Source: CAYFVU01 sp964346645 (GTDB lineage Bacteria; Spirochaetota; Spirochaetia; DSM-16054; Sediminispirochaetaceae). From it: DNA of 64,000 nucleotides. The notes beneath the pieces are model-generated. The model had not been told where the DNA came from. It saw nothing but the letters and a program-made list of their open reading frames with translations, and did no database searches. The stretch is taken from positions 5,139 to 69,138 of the forward strand of contig CAYFVU010000006.1 of assembly GCA_964346645.1 (NCBI GenBank). The letters run 5' to 3'. The position numbers and the translations under genes are program-made. Below, piece by piece: positions 17,710 to 25,909 of the stretch; within the stretch, counting starts at the first letter, position 1; each line of letters begins with the position of its first letter.

Positions 17710-19185
17710 ATGGAAATGGCGCCTATCCCCGCCGATCTGACAAACTTCAAACTGTACTTCGTAGGCATCAAAGGCACAGGTATGGCCGCTCTCGCCGAGC
17801 TCCTTCAGGGACGCGGCGCCCGCGTCGAGGGATCGGACACCCACGAGCGTTTCTACACCGATGCAGTGCTGACCCGACTCGGCATACCCTACCGCGAGGG
17901 ATTCGCCCCCTCTAATGTTCCCGATGATGCGCAGCTGGTAATACACTCCGCGGCCTACGATCCGTCGACCCACCCGGAGCTCCTCGAAGCCGTGAGGCAG
18001 GGGCTCCCCGTATTGGAGTACACGGATGCTTTAGGCGAGCTCTCGAAGACCGCCTTCTCCGTCGGGGTCGCCGGTGTTCACGGGAAGACCACGACCACGG
18101 CAATGATCGGCAACATCTGCAAGGAGGAGGGACTGCCTGCGTATGTCCTCGTAGGTTCGGCGGTGAGCAACTTCGGTTCCCGTTCGACCTTCGTGGGAGG
18201 AGACCGTTGCTTCGTCGCCGAGACATGCGAATACAGACGCCACTTCCTCTCCTTCAGGCCCGATGTCATAGTGGTCACTAATGTAGATGCCGATCACCTC
18301 GATTACTACGAGGACGGGGAGGAGGTGCTCAGCGCATTCGTCGAATACGGAAGACTCCTCCCGGAGGGGGGAAGTCTCGTCTATTGTGCCGATGACGATG
18401 GTGCCGCAGAGCTCGCGCGCAGACTCTCCTGCGAGCGCAGAGACATCTCTCTCGTCCCCTACGGATTCGAGGCCGGTGGTGCCTACGGAATCCGCGATTA
18501 CCGCCGAGCAAGCGGGGTCCACCGCTTTCTCCTCGCTCCGGGGCAGGAGCCCGAGGCTGCACACGGAGGTGCCGGGGAGCTCGAGGTGAGGATCCCGGGA
18601 ATCCACTCCGTATTAAACGCCGCAGCGGCGGTGGCGGCAACGGATCTGATCAAAACACATCTCGGTTCGACGGCATCGATGGGTAGTCCCGAGGGAGTGC
18701 GCAGGGCCTTGGCAGACTTCTCCGGCAGCAAACGGAGATCGGAGATCCTCGGCGAGGCCGTCGGCGTGATCTTCGCCGACGATTACGGGCATCATCCGCG
18801 GGAGATACGCGGCACCATAGAGGGTTTTCGAGAGTTCTACCCGGAGAGGCGCATAATCGTCGATTTCATGTCGCACACCTACACGCGAACCGCAGCCTTT
18901 CTCGAGGAGTTCGCGACTGCTTTCGGTTCTTGCGACGAGGTGATCCTGCACAAGATATATGCGAGCGCGCGGGAGAAGGAGGGGAAGATAGACGGGAGGA
19001 GCCTCTTCGAGAAAATAAAAGATCGACATCCGAATGTACGCTACTTCCACGAGGTAATGGATGCGGAGCCGTACCTCGCAGAGCATCTCTCAGCCGGGGA
19101 CCTCTTTCTCACCATGGGGGCGGGAGACAACTGGCGCCTCTCGGAGGCTTTGTACGGGCGATTTGCAGAGGAGGAGCAGAAATGA
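17710..19185 (+). CDS. murC: UDP-N-acetylmuramate--L-alanine ligase (MurC)
   Basis: MurC adds L-Ala to UDP-MurNAc in the cytoplasm, the first peptide step of peptidoglycan precursor synthesis. Visible motifs are the N-terminal nucleotide-sugar loop (FVGIKGTGMAALAELL), the ATP P-loop GVAGVHGKTTTT (119-130), the central VTNVDADHLDYY and the C-terminal DDYGHHPREI. Because Mpl ligases are related, MurC is inferred from the length (491) and motif wording. The start has no ribosome site and sits exactly at the predicted RNA start, so it may be leaderless; a second ATG at 17716 is possible. The stop overlaps the YicC-like gene by four bases. Confidence 0.92.
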   Translation: MEMAPIPADLTNFKLYFVGIKGTGMAALAELLQGRGARVEGSDTHERFYTDAVLTRLGIPYREGFAPSNVPDDAQLVIHSAAYDPSTHPELLEAVRQGLPVLEYTDALGELSKTAFSVGVAGVHGKTTTTAMIGNICKEEGLPAYVLVGSAVSNFGSRSTFVGGDRCFVAETCEYRRHFLSFRPDVIVVTNVDADHLDYYEDGEEVLSAFVEYGRLLPEGGSLVYCADDDGAAELARRLSCERRDISLVPYGFEAGGAYGIRDYRRASGVHRFLLAPGQEPEAAHGGAGELEVRIPGIHSVLNAAAAVAATDLIKTHLGSTASMGSPEGVRRALADFSGSKRRSEILGEAVGVIFADDYGHHPREIRGTIEGFREFYPERRIIVDFMSHTYTRTAAFLEEFATAFGSCDEVILHKIYASAREKEGKIDGRSLFEKIKDRHPNVRYFHEVMDAEPYLAEHLSAGDLFLTMGAGDNWRLSEALYGRFAEEEQK

Positions 19186-20048
19186 TCAGCATGACTGGTT
19201 ACGGCTACAGAGAGTATCATGACGAGTGGGTGCAACTCGTAACGGAGATCAAGTCCTACAACAACCGGTACCTCGACACGAGCGTAAATTTGCCTCCCTT
19301 TCTCTCTCCCCTCGAACCGAATATCAACGAGTTCGTGAGACAGCGGGTGAGCCGCGGACGGATCGAGGTTACCCTGAGGGTTAAGGAGCTGGAGGAGAAC
19401 CTCTCCGTACACCTGGACGAGAAGGCGGTAAAGACCTATGCCGATGTGCTCCGCAGGCTCGCCGATGCGGCAAAGATAGACGAGTCTCCGCGGATCAGCC
19501 ACTTTCTCAGGCTCGAAGGAATCATCACCCAGGTGAAGAACCGCGACCTTGATTGGTTCGAGAAGGTGGTGATGGATCAGCTCGCCGATGCCTACGAGGA
19601 TTTCGATGAGAGCAAGCGTAACGAGGGGAGTGCAACCGAGGAGAACATTCTCGAGCTTCTCTCTCACGTGGAGTCACGACTCGGCGAGATAGAGCATCAT
19701 GCCGACAATCTCGAGAAGCGCATACGCGAGAATCTGGAAAAGCGTTTTCGTGAACTGGTCGGCGAGGGACTCGATCAGAATCGTCTCTATCAGGAGACGG
19801 CGGTCATGCTGATGAAGTACGGGATAGACGAGGAAACGGTTCGTATGCGCAGCCACCTCGCGCAGTTCAAGGAGCTCGTACGGGAGGAACCCGGAGTGGG
19901 AAAGAAACTCGACTTCGTCTGTCAGGAGCTCAACAGGGAGATCAACACCATAGGCTCGAAGAGCACGATTGCCGAGGTGAATCACGCGGTGGTCGAGGTA
20001 AAGGATGCGCTGGAGAAGATACGGGAGCAGCTGAGAAATGTCGAATAG
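19182..20048 (+). CDS. YicC family endoribonuclease
   Basis: The 288-residue protein begins MISMTGYG, the hallmark YicC start, and ends with the conserved C-terminal domain (LDFVCQELNREINTIGSKS). E. coli YicC is an endoribonuclease linked to small-RNA turnover. The ATG at 19182 overlaps the murC stop (ATGA) with GAGGAG upstream. The frame is open much further upstream, but that part is only murC read in another frame. It lies between murC and a kinase gene, often the case in bacteria where yicC precedes a nucleotide kinase. Confidence 0.9.
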   Translation: MISMTGYGYREYHDEWVQLVTEIKSYNNRYLDTSVNLPPFLSPLEPNINEFVRQRVSRGRIEVTLRVKELEENLSVHLDEKAVKTYADVLRRLADAAKIDESPRISHFLRLEGIITQVKNRDLDWFEKVVMDQLADAYEDFDESKRNEGSATEENILELLSHVESRLGEIEHHADNLEKRIRENLEKRFRELVGEGLDQNRLYQETAVMLMKYGIDEETVRMRSHLAQFKELVREEPGVGKKLDFVCQELNREINTIGSKSTIAEVNHAVVEVKDALEKIREQLRNVE

Positions 20049-20562
20049 TATGAAGATCGCGGTCAGTGGAAAGAGCGGATGCGGAAACACTTCGGTGAGT
20101 CGCCTAGTTGCCGAGAAGCTGGGACTCGAGTTCATAAACTACACCTTCCACACGATGGCGCAGGAGCGAGGGATGAGCTTCGAGGAGTTCTACGCCCTCG
20201 CACAGAACGACACGACCTACGATATCACCCTCGACCGGAAGCAGGTGGAGCTCGCTCGGCGCGGCAGCTGTGTCCTCGGTTCCCGCCTGGCCGTCTGGCT
20301 CCTCGAAGAGGCTGATCTCAAGGTGTATCTCGAGGCATCTCCGGAAGTGCGCGCCGGCCGGATACATTCGAGGGAGGGGGGCTCTCCCGAAGAGAAGCTG
20401 CAGGAGACGGAGCACCGTGACAAGAAGGACCACGACCGCTACCTGCAGCTCTACGGGATAGACAACGACGACTACGGCTTTGTCGACCTCATAATCAACG
20501 TGGAGAAGATCGATCAATACGAGGCGGCCGAACGGATCATACGCGTCGCCGAGGCGCTGTAA
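20038..20562 (+). CDS. Cytidylate kinase-like protein
   Basis: This 174-residue P-loop kinase has GKSGCGNTSVS near residues 11-21 and the lid/substrate pattern of the AAA_33/CmkB cytidylate kinase-like family (SCVLGSRLAVWLLEEADLKVYLEA, then RAGRIHSREGG). It is likely a (d)CMP or related nucleotide kinase, but substrate is not certain and it is shorter than standard Cmk. ATG 20038 overlaps the yicC-like stop by 11 bases; a second ATG (20050) is the start of the conserved part. It is the third gene of the murC operon. Confidence 0.82.
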   Translation: MSNSMKIAVSGKSGCGNTSVSRLVAEKLGLEFINYTFHTMAQERGMSFEEFYALAQNDTTYDITLDRKQVELARRGSCVLGSRLAVWLLEEADLKVYLEASPEVRAGRIHSREGGSPEEKLQETEHRDKKDHDRYLQLYGIDNDDYGFVDLIINVEKIDQYEAAERIIRVAEAL

Positions 20563-20570
20563 GGGTACTC

Positions 20571-20599
20571 TTTACAAGAAGAGGGGTATTCCATATAAT
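20571..20599 (+). promoter_or_regulatory. rpoZ promoter with consensus -10, positioned for a leaderless mRNA
   Basis: TTTACA (20571-20576), a 17-base spacer and a perfect TATAAT (20594-20599). RNA is predicted to start at 20606-20607; the rpoZ ATG is at 20607. There is no Shine-Dalgarno sequence between the promoter and the start codon. Confidence 0.8.
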
Positions 20600-20606
20600 C
20601 CTGCAT

Positions 20607-20798
20607 ATGATACTACCACTCGATAAACTGATCAGTTTCAACGATAACGTGTATGAGATGACCTGCGCGTCGATTCGCAGGTCTCACCAGCTCACCATAA
20701 CCGGGGACGAGGAGGTGGATAAGAACGACGGCAAGGTGGTTCCCACTGCGATCGAGCAGGTCCTCGAAAAAAAAGTTGAGTACCGCCTCGAGGAGTAG
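20607..20798 (+). CDS. rpoZ: RNA polymerase omega subunit
   Basis: This is a 63-residue protein. The pattern LDKLISFNDNVYEMTCASIRR followed by KVVPTAIEQVLEKKVEY matches the short omega subunits, which latch onto the beta-prime C-terminus and aid RNA polymerase assembly. It is shorter than the E. coli protein (91 residues). A strong promoter ends seven to eight bases before the ATG, so the mRNA may be leaderless. The 3' end overlaps miaA by 23 bases. Confidence 0.88.
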   Translation: MILPLDKLISFNDNVYEMTCASIRRSHQLTITGDEEVDKNDGKVVPTAIEQVLEKKVEYRLEE

Positions 20799-21714
20799 CG
20801 GCGCCTGTATTCTCCTCTTTGGTCCTACCGCTGTCGGGAAGACCGAGCTCATTCGTCAACTCTTCTCCTCCGATTTCGAGGTCATAAGTGCCGATGCGCT
20901 CCAGGTCTACCGTAAGCTCGATATCGGCACCGCGAAGCCGTCGAGACGGGAACGTCGGGAGATTCCCCACCACCTCATAGACATCCGCGACCCGGAAGAG
21001 GCTTTCAGTGTCGGCGATTTCGTCCGTGAAGCCGACATCTGCATGGGAGATATCCGCTCTCGGGGCCGTATCCCTCTCATCTCGGGCGGCACCGCCTTCT
21101 ACCTTATTCGCTTTCTCTATGGACTCCCCGAGACCCCGCCGCCGGATCCGGAGGTGAGGGAGGAACTCGAGCTCCGTCTCGAGGCCGAAGGCTCCTCCAG
21201 ACTCTTCGATGAGCTCACTGAGGTGGACCCGGCGAGCAGCCGAGCCATCCATCCGAACGACACGTACCGGATCCTGCGCGCCCTCGAGGTCTATCATGGA
21301 ACCGGACGCCCTCTCTCGGAGTTTCGCCTTCCTACGAGACCGAGGAGCGGACTGGAGCCGCTCGTGCTGGGCCTCTATCGAGAGCGGGAGGAGCTCTACC
21401 GGCGGATAGACGAGCGGGTGGATCGGATGTGGCGTGCGGGTCTGCTCGATGAGGTGCGTGCGCTGATCGACGGGGGCTATCGTGCCGACGATCCGGGCTT
21501 GAAGGGAATAGGGTACCAAGAGTTCTTTCGCATGCGAAGGCTCGGCGAGTGGACCTTTGCCGACGTGAAGGAGGAGATCAAGAAGAACAGCCGCAGATAC
21601 GCGAAGCGGCAGCTCACGTTCTTTCGTAAGCTCGAGGAGACCGAGTGGTTTCATCCCACAGATGCCGGGAGTATCGCCGAATGCCTCGATCGCTATTTCG
21701 GGACTCTACAGTAG
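20776..21714 (+). CDS. miaA: tRNA dimethylallyltransferase (MiaA)
   Basis: MiaA adds a dimethylallyl group to A37 of tRNAs reading UNN codons. The 312-residue protein has the P-loop GPTAVGKT (16-23), the DALQVYRKLDIGTAKPS signature, HHLIDIRDPEEAFSVGDF and SGGTAFYL, all typical. The best start is TTG 20776 inside rpoZ; the next candidate would cut into the conserved N-terminus. It is co-transcribed with rpoZ (23-base overlap). Confidence 0.95.
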   Translation: MSTASRSSGACILLFGPTAVGKTELIRQLFSSDFEVISADALQVYRKLDIGTAKPSRRERREIPHHLIDIRDPEEAFSVGDFVREADICMGDIRSRGRIPLISGGTAFYLIRFLYGLPETPPPDPEVREELELRLEAEGSSRLFDELTEVDPASSRAIHPNDTYRILRALEVYHGTGRPLSEFRLPTRPRSGLEPLVLGLYREREELYRRIDERVDRMWRAGLLDEVRALIDGGYRADDPGLKGIGYQEFFRMRRLGEWTFADVKEEIKKNSRRYAKRQLTFFRKLEETEWFHPTDAGSIAECLDRYFGTLQ

Positions 21715-21763
21715 GGGCTGATTATTCCCGAAAATAGAGATAGACTGGAGTCGGGAGAAGGAT

Positions 21764-22804
21764 ATGCAAAAGAAGAAATTCATCGCCATGACCGTTACCC
21801 TGCTGCTTTTCGTGCCGTTGACTGTACCCGTGCTGTTTGCGCAGGAGGAGATGAGGGGCGTCGTCATCTACGCCTCAGGATCCGGGTTCGAACACATACG
21901 TAACGATGACACACGAGAATACGACCTCGCGGTAGACGTTGCCGAGGGAGTAGAGTTGCAGGCCGGCGACTATCTCAATACCTATGACGGAACTTTTCTC
22001 GAAATCCAGCTCTACCCCTCCGAGAACGTGTTGAAGGTCGCGGAGAACACCAGTTTCAAGATCAACGAAGTCTCGGAGCAGGGGGGCGGCAACTTCGAGT
22101 TGAGCTACGGCCGCATACGCGCACGGGTGAAGAAACTCGCCGGACTCGAGAAGTTCTCGATAGAGGGGCCGAGCATGGTTGCCGGAGTGCGGGGCACCGA
22201 TTTCGGGTACGACATCATCTATGATCAGAGCGAATCGGCGGAGAAGACCGTCGCTTCGGTTTATTGCTTCGAAGGCAGAGTCGAAGTGGAAACGAAGGAG
22301 GGGATAGTCCGGTCGGATGCCGGCGAAAAAGAGCGCGTCACGGTAGACATCGCCTCCAGGGAGATGGTCCGTCTCGTAGAGAGGCGTGTGGCTGCCGGTC
22401 CCGCCGAAGGCGAGGTGCGGCCGGAAGAGTCCCGGGCGGTAGAGCTGGAGTATAGCTTGATAAAAGAGTCGGTCTCAGAGCCCATCGAAACCTACTGGGA
22501 AAGGTACGATTTCGAAGGAACGCTGCTGGAGCAGACGAAGGAAGAGAAGGAGGAGCAGCCCGTTATCGTTGAGAGTCAAGAGTTGGATGTGGAGCGGAGG
22601 CGCAATATCCTTCGCACCTCAGGTGCTGTGAGCGGCGGACTCGGCATCCTCTTCGGTTCGGCTACCCTCACGTTTGTCTATGCGGATTCGCTTCTCTCGG
22701 ATATGGATAACGATACGCGGGACAGTTACACGATCGGGCTCGGGGCTATGACCGGTATGTTTCTCTCCACATCGCTCTTCTCCTACCTCTTCTCCCTCTG
22801 GTAG
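21764..22804 (+). CDS. Exported FecR-domain protein
   Basis: The protein has a cleavable signal peptide (residues 1-26, ending VLFAQ) and a FecR domain: AGDYLNTYDGTFLEIQL, then SFKINEV, then FSIEGPSMVAGVRGTDFGYDI. FecR domains sense or scaffold in the periplasm; here there is no N-terminal cytoplasmic anti-sigma segment and no sigma gene next door, so it is not a classic FecR regulator. The C-terminus has two hydrophobic segments (near 290-312 and 325-345) that may anchor it. ATG 21764 has GGAGAAGG upstream. Spirochaetes have many such FecR proteins of unknown role. Confidence 0.85.
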   Translation: MQKKKFIAMTVTLLLFVPLTVPVLFAQEEMRGVVIYASGSGFEHIRNDDTREYDLAVDVAEGVELQAGDYLNTYDGTFLEIQLYPSENVLKVAENTSFKINEVSEQGGGNFELSYGRIRARVKKLAGLEKFSIEGPSMVAGVRGTDFGYDIIYDQSESAEKTVASVYCFEGRVEVETKEGIVRSDAGEKERVTVDIASREMVRLVERRVAAGPAEGEVRPEESRAVELEYSLIKESVSEPIETYWERYDFEGTLLEQTKEEKEEQPVIVESQELDVERRRNILRTSGAVSGGLGILFGSATLTFVYADSLLSDMDNDTRDSYTIGLGAMTGMFLSTSLFSYLFSLW

Positions 22805-22834
22805 GAGGCTCGGCGGGAGTAGCGGTGACCGGCG

Positions 22835-24304
22835 CTACGAGCCCGGTCGTATGTGCTCCTTCACTTTGCTTTCCACGGTTTCGAGCTCGGTTATGTCCCA
22901 GTTGCCGTCTTTCTTACGCTCGAGGGTCAGCCTCTCGACCATGCGGCTTATTTCGACCACACCGGTGGACTCGATATCTCTTGCGGATTCTTCCGCTCCG
23001 GTCGTATTCGTCGCTGTGCGTGTCTCCGCGGGGAGTGTGGAGTATTTGAGGAAGCGGACCTCGTAACGGCGCTTCTCCCCGCCGATCTTCGATTTCTCTT
23101 CTATGCGGATATCCGACACGCCGTAGACGAAGGTGTAGTTGGACAGGGGAGGGCGCCCCTTCTCCTCCCACTCATCTACGCTCATGAAGCTCTCGGTGTG
23201 CTCGACTCCCTTTCGGATCCGGGCGATAACGTAGAGGGTCGTTACCTCGTTCATGTGCTGTGAGCCGGGACTGCCTGCGATGCATGCATCCATCGTCTGG
23301 TGGTCGAGCCTGTTCATGCTTTCGTAGTAGAGCCGGATGACATCTCGCGGCGGAAGACCCACGGTCGGATCTTCTCCTCTACCACCGCGTAGCGGCGAGA
23401 AGAGAAAGAGAAGCACAAAGACCGCCGCCAAACCCAAACCGATGGGAGGGGCGTACGTGCGCACCGTCCTGCTGAAGCGCAGCCTGCGCGCCTCCCTGTG
23501 TAGAGACTCTCGGGCCCTTCTTCTACGCTCCTCCATCTCCTCAGTGCGGACCGCCTCCCGCCACGATTCGCGCCGGCAACGGGACACGGTCCTCGATACC
23601 TCTTCTGTCTCCGGAATCTTACCTTCTGAGAAGGGAAGATAGATGAGCCGCGCGCACTCATCCCACATGTCGGGACAGTAGAGATAGGGGTGGGCGGGGA
23701 CCTCCTCATTCTCCTCGTACGGCGCATGGCCGGTCAAACTCCGGTAAAGGTGGAGAAGCGAGGTTCCCACGAGTCTCTCTCGGGGACTGTATCCGGCGAA
23801 GCGCAGCCGCACCGTCTCCGCCTTCAGCTCTTCCGCAATCACCGACGCAAGGGAGGGAGGAAGCACATGCCATCCGTAAGAGGAGTCGAAGAAAACCGCC
23901 TCTGGGATGATTTTTTCCGCCGATTCATCGTATTCTCGTCTCAAGAGTGAGTAGGCGTAGAACAGACTCTCCGTGTACGAGAGGCAGTGCTCCGGCGAGA
24001 GTTCGGCGAGCTCTTCCATAGGACGGATGTCTCCCGTGTCGGAGAAGGTGGCGTAGAGATACCCTTCGTCCTCGATGGTGCCGCTCCATCTCCAGAGCTC
24101 TATCTCACCCTCATGGACGAAGTAACCCGAACGTTCCTCCATCTGCATGAGACGCCGCTGTTGTCCGGAACGGGCCCGTGTGATCCGGATGCCCAGGAGT
24201 GTGCCCTCGTCCCTCGCGAAATTCTTGATAAGCGGGGGGATCTGCTCCTCCCTACGGTCGGCGCCGTGTGCCGGAGTTTCTCGCCGTCGTTCGTCGCTGC
24301 TCAT
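22835..24304 (-). CDS. Membrane protein with degenerate kinase-like N-terminal region
   Basis: I do not know this 489-residue family. Residues about 100-240 resemble the C-lobe of a Ser/Thr kinase: KIIPEAVFFDSSYGWHVLPPS sits where HRDxKPEN/DFG would be, and GTSLLHLYRSLTGHAPYE looks like the SLG..LYELLTGRPPF helix. HRD, DFG and a VAIK lysine are all absent, so if related it is a pseudokinase (inference). A basic helical stretch (240-283) precedes one membrane segment (285-304), and the C-terminal 185 residues form an extracytoplasmic domain with an NTF2-like start (YYESMNRLDHQTMDACI). Its ATG overlaps the AMMECR1 gene stop by four bases. Confidence 0.7.
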   Translation of the reverse strand: MSSDERRRETPAHGADRREEQIPPLIKNFARDEGTLLGIRITRARSGQQRRLMQMEERSGYFVHEGEIELWRWSGTIEDEGYLYATFSDTGDIRPMEELAELSPEHCLSYTESLFYAYSLLRREYDESAEKIIPEAVFFDSSYGWHVLPPSLASVIAEELKAETVRLRFAGYSPRERLVGTSLLHLYRSLTGHAPYEENEEVPAHPYLYCPDMWDECARLIYLPFSEGKIPETEEVSRTVSRCRRESWREAVRTEEMEERRRRARESLHREARRLRFSRTVRTYAPPIGLGLAAVFVLLFLFSPLRGGRGEDPTVGLPPRDVIRLYYESMNRLDHQTMDACIAGSPGSQHMNEVTTLYVIARIRKGVEHTESFMSVDEWEEKGRPPLSNYTFVYGVSDIRIEEKSKIGGEKRRYEVRFLKYSTLPAETRTATNTTGAEESARDIESTGVVEISRMVERLTLERKKDGNWDITELETVESKVKEHIRPGS

Positions 24305-24876
24305 CTCTGTCGTCTCTCTTCTTTAAAATCCTTCTCTCCGAATACGATGGCGCTGAAGAGGAAGATCTCGGTCTGTTCTTCCTGCCAACAGCCCGCGGGC
24401 AACCCCGCTTTCCTGCACGTCTGGTCCAGGAACTGTTCACGGTCCCAGCCCTGCTCAATCGGCACCTGCGGAAGTAGAATACCGGATCTCGGACCCGAAC
24501 GCATCATGATGCCGTGTCTTCCCACCTCGACCTCATCAGGCGAGGATGCCTTCTCTAGGGGGGTCAGCACCGAGATCTCGATGTCCACCTGTTCCAACTC
24601 GTCGCGGTGCAGGGGCGGAAACCTCGGATCCCGGAACGCGCTCGAGACCGCGAGTTCCCGAATACCGTCTATCAGGGGTTTCGTACCGCTTATGTTGCCG
24701 ATGCAGCCCCTTAGATCTTCTCCCTCGTGTAGGGTCACGAAGGCGCCGCAGACTGTTTTTATCCTCTCGGTCGCCTCGGGATAATCGCCTGTGCGGCCCT
24801 CCAAATGGGAGGCAATGCTCTCCCGTGCCGTGCGAAGGAGCATCATCTTCTCTCTATCCGTGAGTTCGAGTTCCAT
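24301..24876 (-). CDS. AMMECR1-domain protein (AmmeMemoRadiSam system protein A)
   Basis: The 191-residue protein is a complete AMMECR1 domain: GAFVTLHEGEDLRGCIGNISGTKPL with the conserved LRGCIG, then DIEISVLTPLEKAS and GIMMRSGPRSGILLPQVP. The family's biochemical function is unproven. In many prokaryotes it is paired with MEMO and a radical SAM enzyme. Here it overlaps the upstream MEMO gene by 23 bases and the downstream membrane gene by four, so the three are tightly coupled. No radical SAM partner is in the window. Confidence 0.92.
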   Translation of the reverse strand: MELELTDREKMMLLRTARESIASHLEGRTGDYPEATERIKTVCGAFVTLHEGEDLRGCIGNISGTKPLIDGIRELAVSSAFRDPRFPPLHRDELEQVDIEISVLTPLEKASSPDEVEVGRHGIMMRSGPRSGILLPQVPIEQGWDREQFLDQTCRKAGLPAGCWQEEQTEIFLFSAIVFGEKDFKEERRQR

Positions 24877-25804
24877 TTTGAGCCTCCTGTACCGGTTTTT
24901 CGTAGCTCAATGCTGCCGCTCCGAAGCCGACACCCGTGGTATCTTCCCCCGAGAGCGAGGTGCCCCACCTGAGTATGGAGACTCGGTAGTCGGGGTGCAG
25001 ACCGATTACCGCTGCAGCCGCCGCCGTTCCGCAGGAGTCTATCCGTCCCTCTCTGACGAGGCGGAGGAGAGAGGGTACTGCAGCCTGTCGTTTGCCGGTC
25101 TCGGAACGTTTATACATACGGTTTCCATCCGCGGTAAGAGCCGAGATGAAGGCGCCGCTTCGGGTTTCGAGATTTGCCGCATCGGTCTCGGCGCTGAGAT
25201 TAGCGGAGATGAGAACGAGCGAATCCTCTTCCTCCGCGAGCTCGAGTAGCCCCGTAAGAGCCTGAACAGTAGCCCGGCTTTCATCTCCCGCCAGCACGGG
25301 GAGCAACTCGGTTTCGGGAAAGTACAGCGAGAGCGGGGGAAGCAGGGTGTCGAGCACGTGCTCCTCCTCGAAGGGCTCTTCGTCGAGCAGGGCTCCGTCG
25401 ACCTCGGCGAGTACCCGGTCTCTCGTCTCTCTATCGAGCGTGAGTTCGCCCGCCGGCGAACGAAAGGCCGTATGAGGGGAGAGGAACACTCCGCTCCTCT
25501 TCTCTCGGTGAGCTGCGCCTATCGCGATGATCCTGCGGGGAGCCGGGCTTCTGCGCGAGATCAGCTCGAAACCGTCGATGAGGTAGGGAAGAATGTACTC
25601 GTATGCCGCGTGGGGAAGCAGGAGCGTCTGGACCTCATCGGGGGCCATTCGGACTGCCTCCTGTCGCTCCTCCTGCGCCTGCTCGCCCGTGCCGTTTTTC
25701 TTCCCTTTATCCGAAGGAGGTGAGTCGAAGAGTTGCGCACATTCCTCTTTGCTCGAGGGGTAGAAAATACCCGCCACGAGGGGGTCCCGTACTTCGCTTC
25801 TCAT
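24854..25804 (-). CDS. MEMO family protein (AmmeMemoRadiSam system protein B)
   Basis: The MEMO/DUF52 family resembles non-haem iron dioxygenases. Visible features are RDPLVAGIFYPSSKEECAQL at the N-terminus, LLLPHAAYEYILPYLIDGF (metal-binding histidine region), IGAAHREKRSGVFLS and the central EEEHVLDTLLPPL segment. I choose ATG 25804 (316 residues), which starts just before the family's conserved beginning and lies exactly at the RNA start predicted from a TTGAAA/GATAAT promoter. An upstream in-frame ATG at 25855 lies inside tandem repeats and is unlikely. It leads the MEMO-AMMECR1-membrane protein operon. Confidence 0.88.
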   Translation of the reverse strand: MRSEVRDPLVAGIFYPSSKEECAQLFDSPPSDKGKKNGTGEQAQEERQEAVRMAPDEVQTLLLPHAAYEYILPYLIDGFELISRRSPAPRRIIAIGAAHREKRSGVFLSPHTAFRSPAGELTLDRETRDRVLAEVDGALLDEEPFEEEHVLDTLLPPLSLYFPETELLPVLAGDESRATVQALTGLLELAEEEDSLVLISANLSAETDAANLETRSGAFISALTADGNRMYKRSETGKRQAAVPSLLRLVREGRIDSCGTAAAAAVIGLHPDYRVSILRWGTSLSGEDTTGVGFGAAALSYEKPVQEAQNGTRTHG

Positions 25805-25810
25805 GCTCTC

Positions 25811-25839
25811 ATTATCCAAAAAAAGCCCGGCTCTTTCAA
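25811..25839 (-). promoter_or_regulatory. MEMO operon promoter, positioned for a leaderless mRNA
   Basis: On the minus strand, TTGAAA (25839-25834), a 17-base spacer and GATAAT (25816-25811). The RNA start seven bases later is 25804, the A of the chosen ATG. The -35 box overlaps the first of three 16-bp tandem repeats. Confidence 0.7.
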
Positions 25840-25884
25840 CGTGCCGTACCGACAACGTGTCGCACCTACAACGTGCCGCACCGA
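25837..25884. repeat. Three tandem 16-bp repeats upstream of the MEMO promoter
   Basis: Units at 25837-25852, 25853-25868 and 25869-25884 follow the consensus CAACGTGYCGYACCKA with one to three differences each. The array fills the gap between the rqcH stop and the MEMO -35 box and is not in any likely coding region. It may be an activator or repressor site (inference). Confidence 0.85.
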
Positions 25885-25909
25885 CCGCAGGAAATGCCGA
25901 TCAGGCCGA

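Noticed and set aside
18930..19181. Upstream extension of the YicC-like gene
   Set aside because: It lies inside murC in another frame; YicC proteins begin at MISMTGYG.
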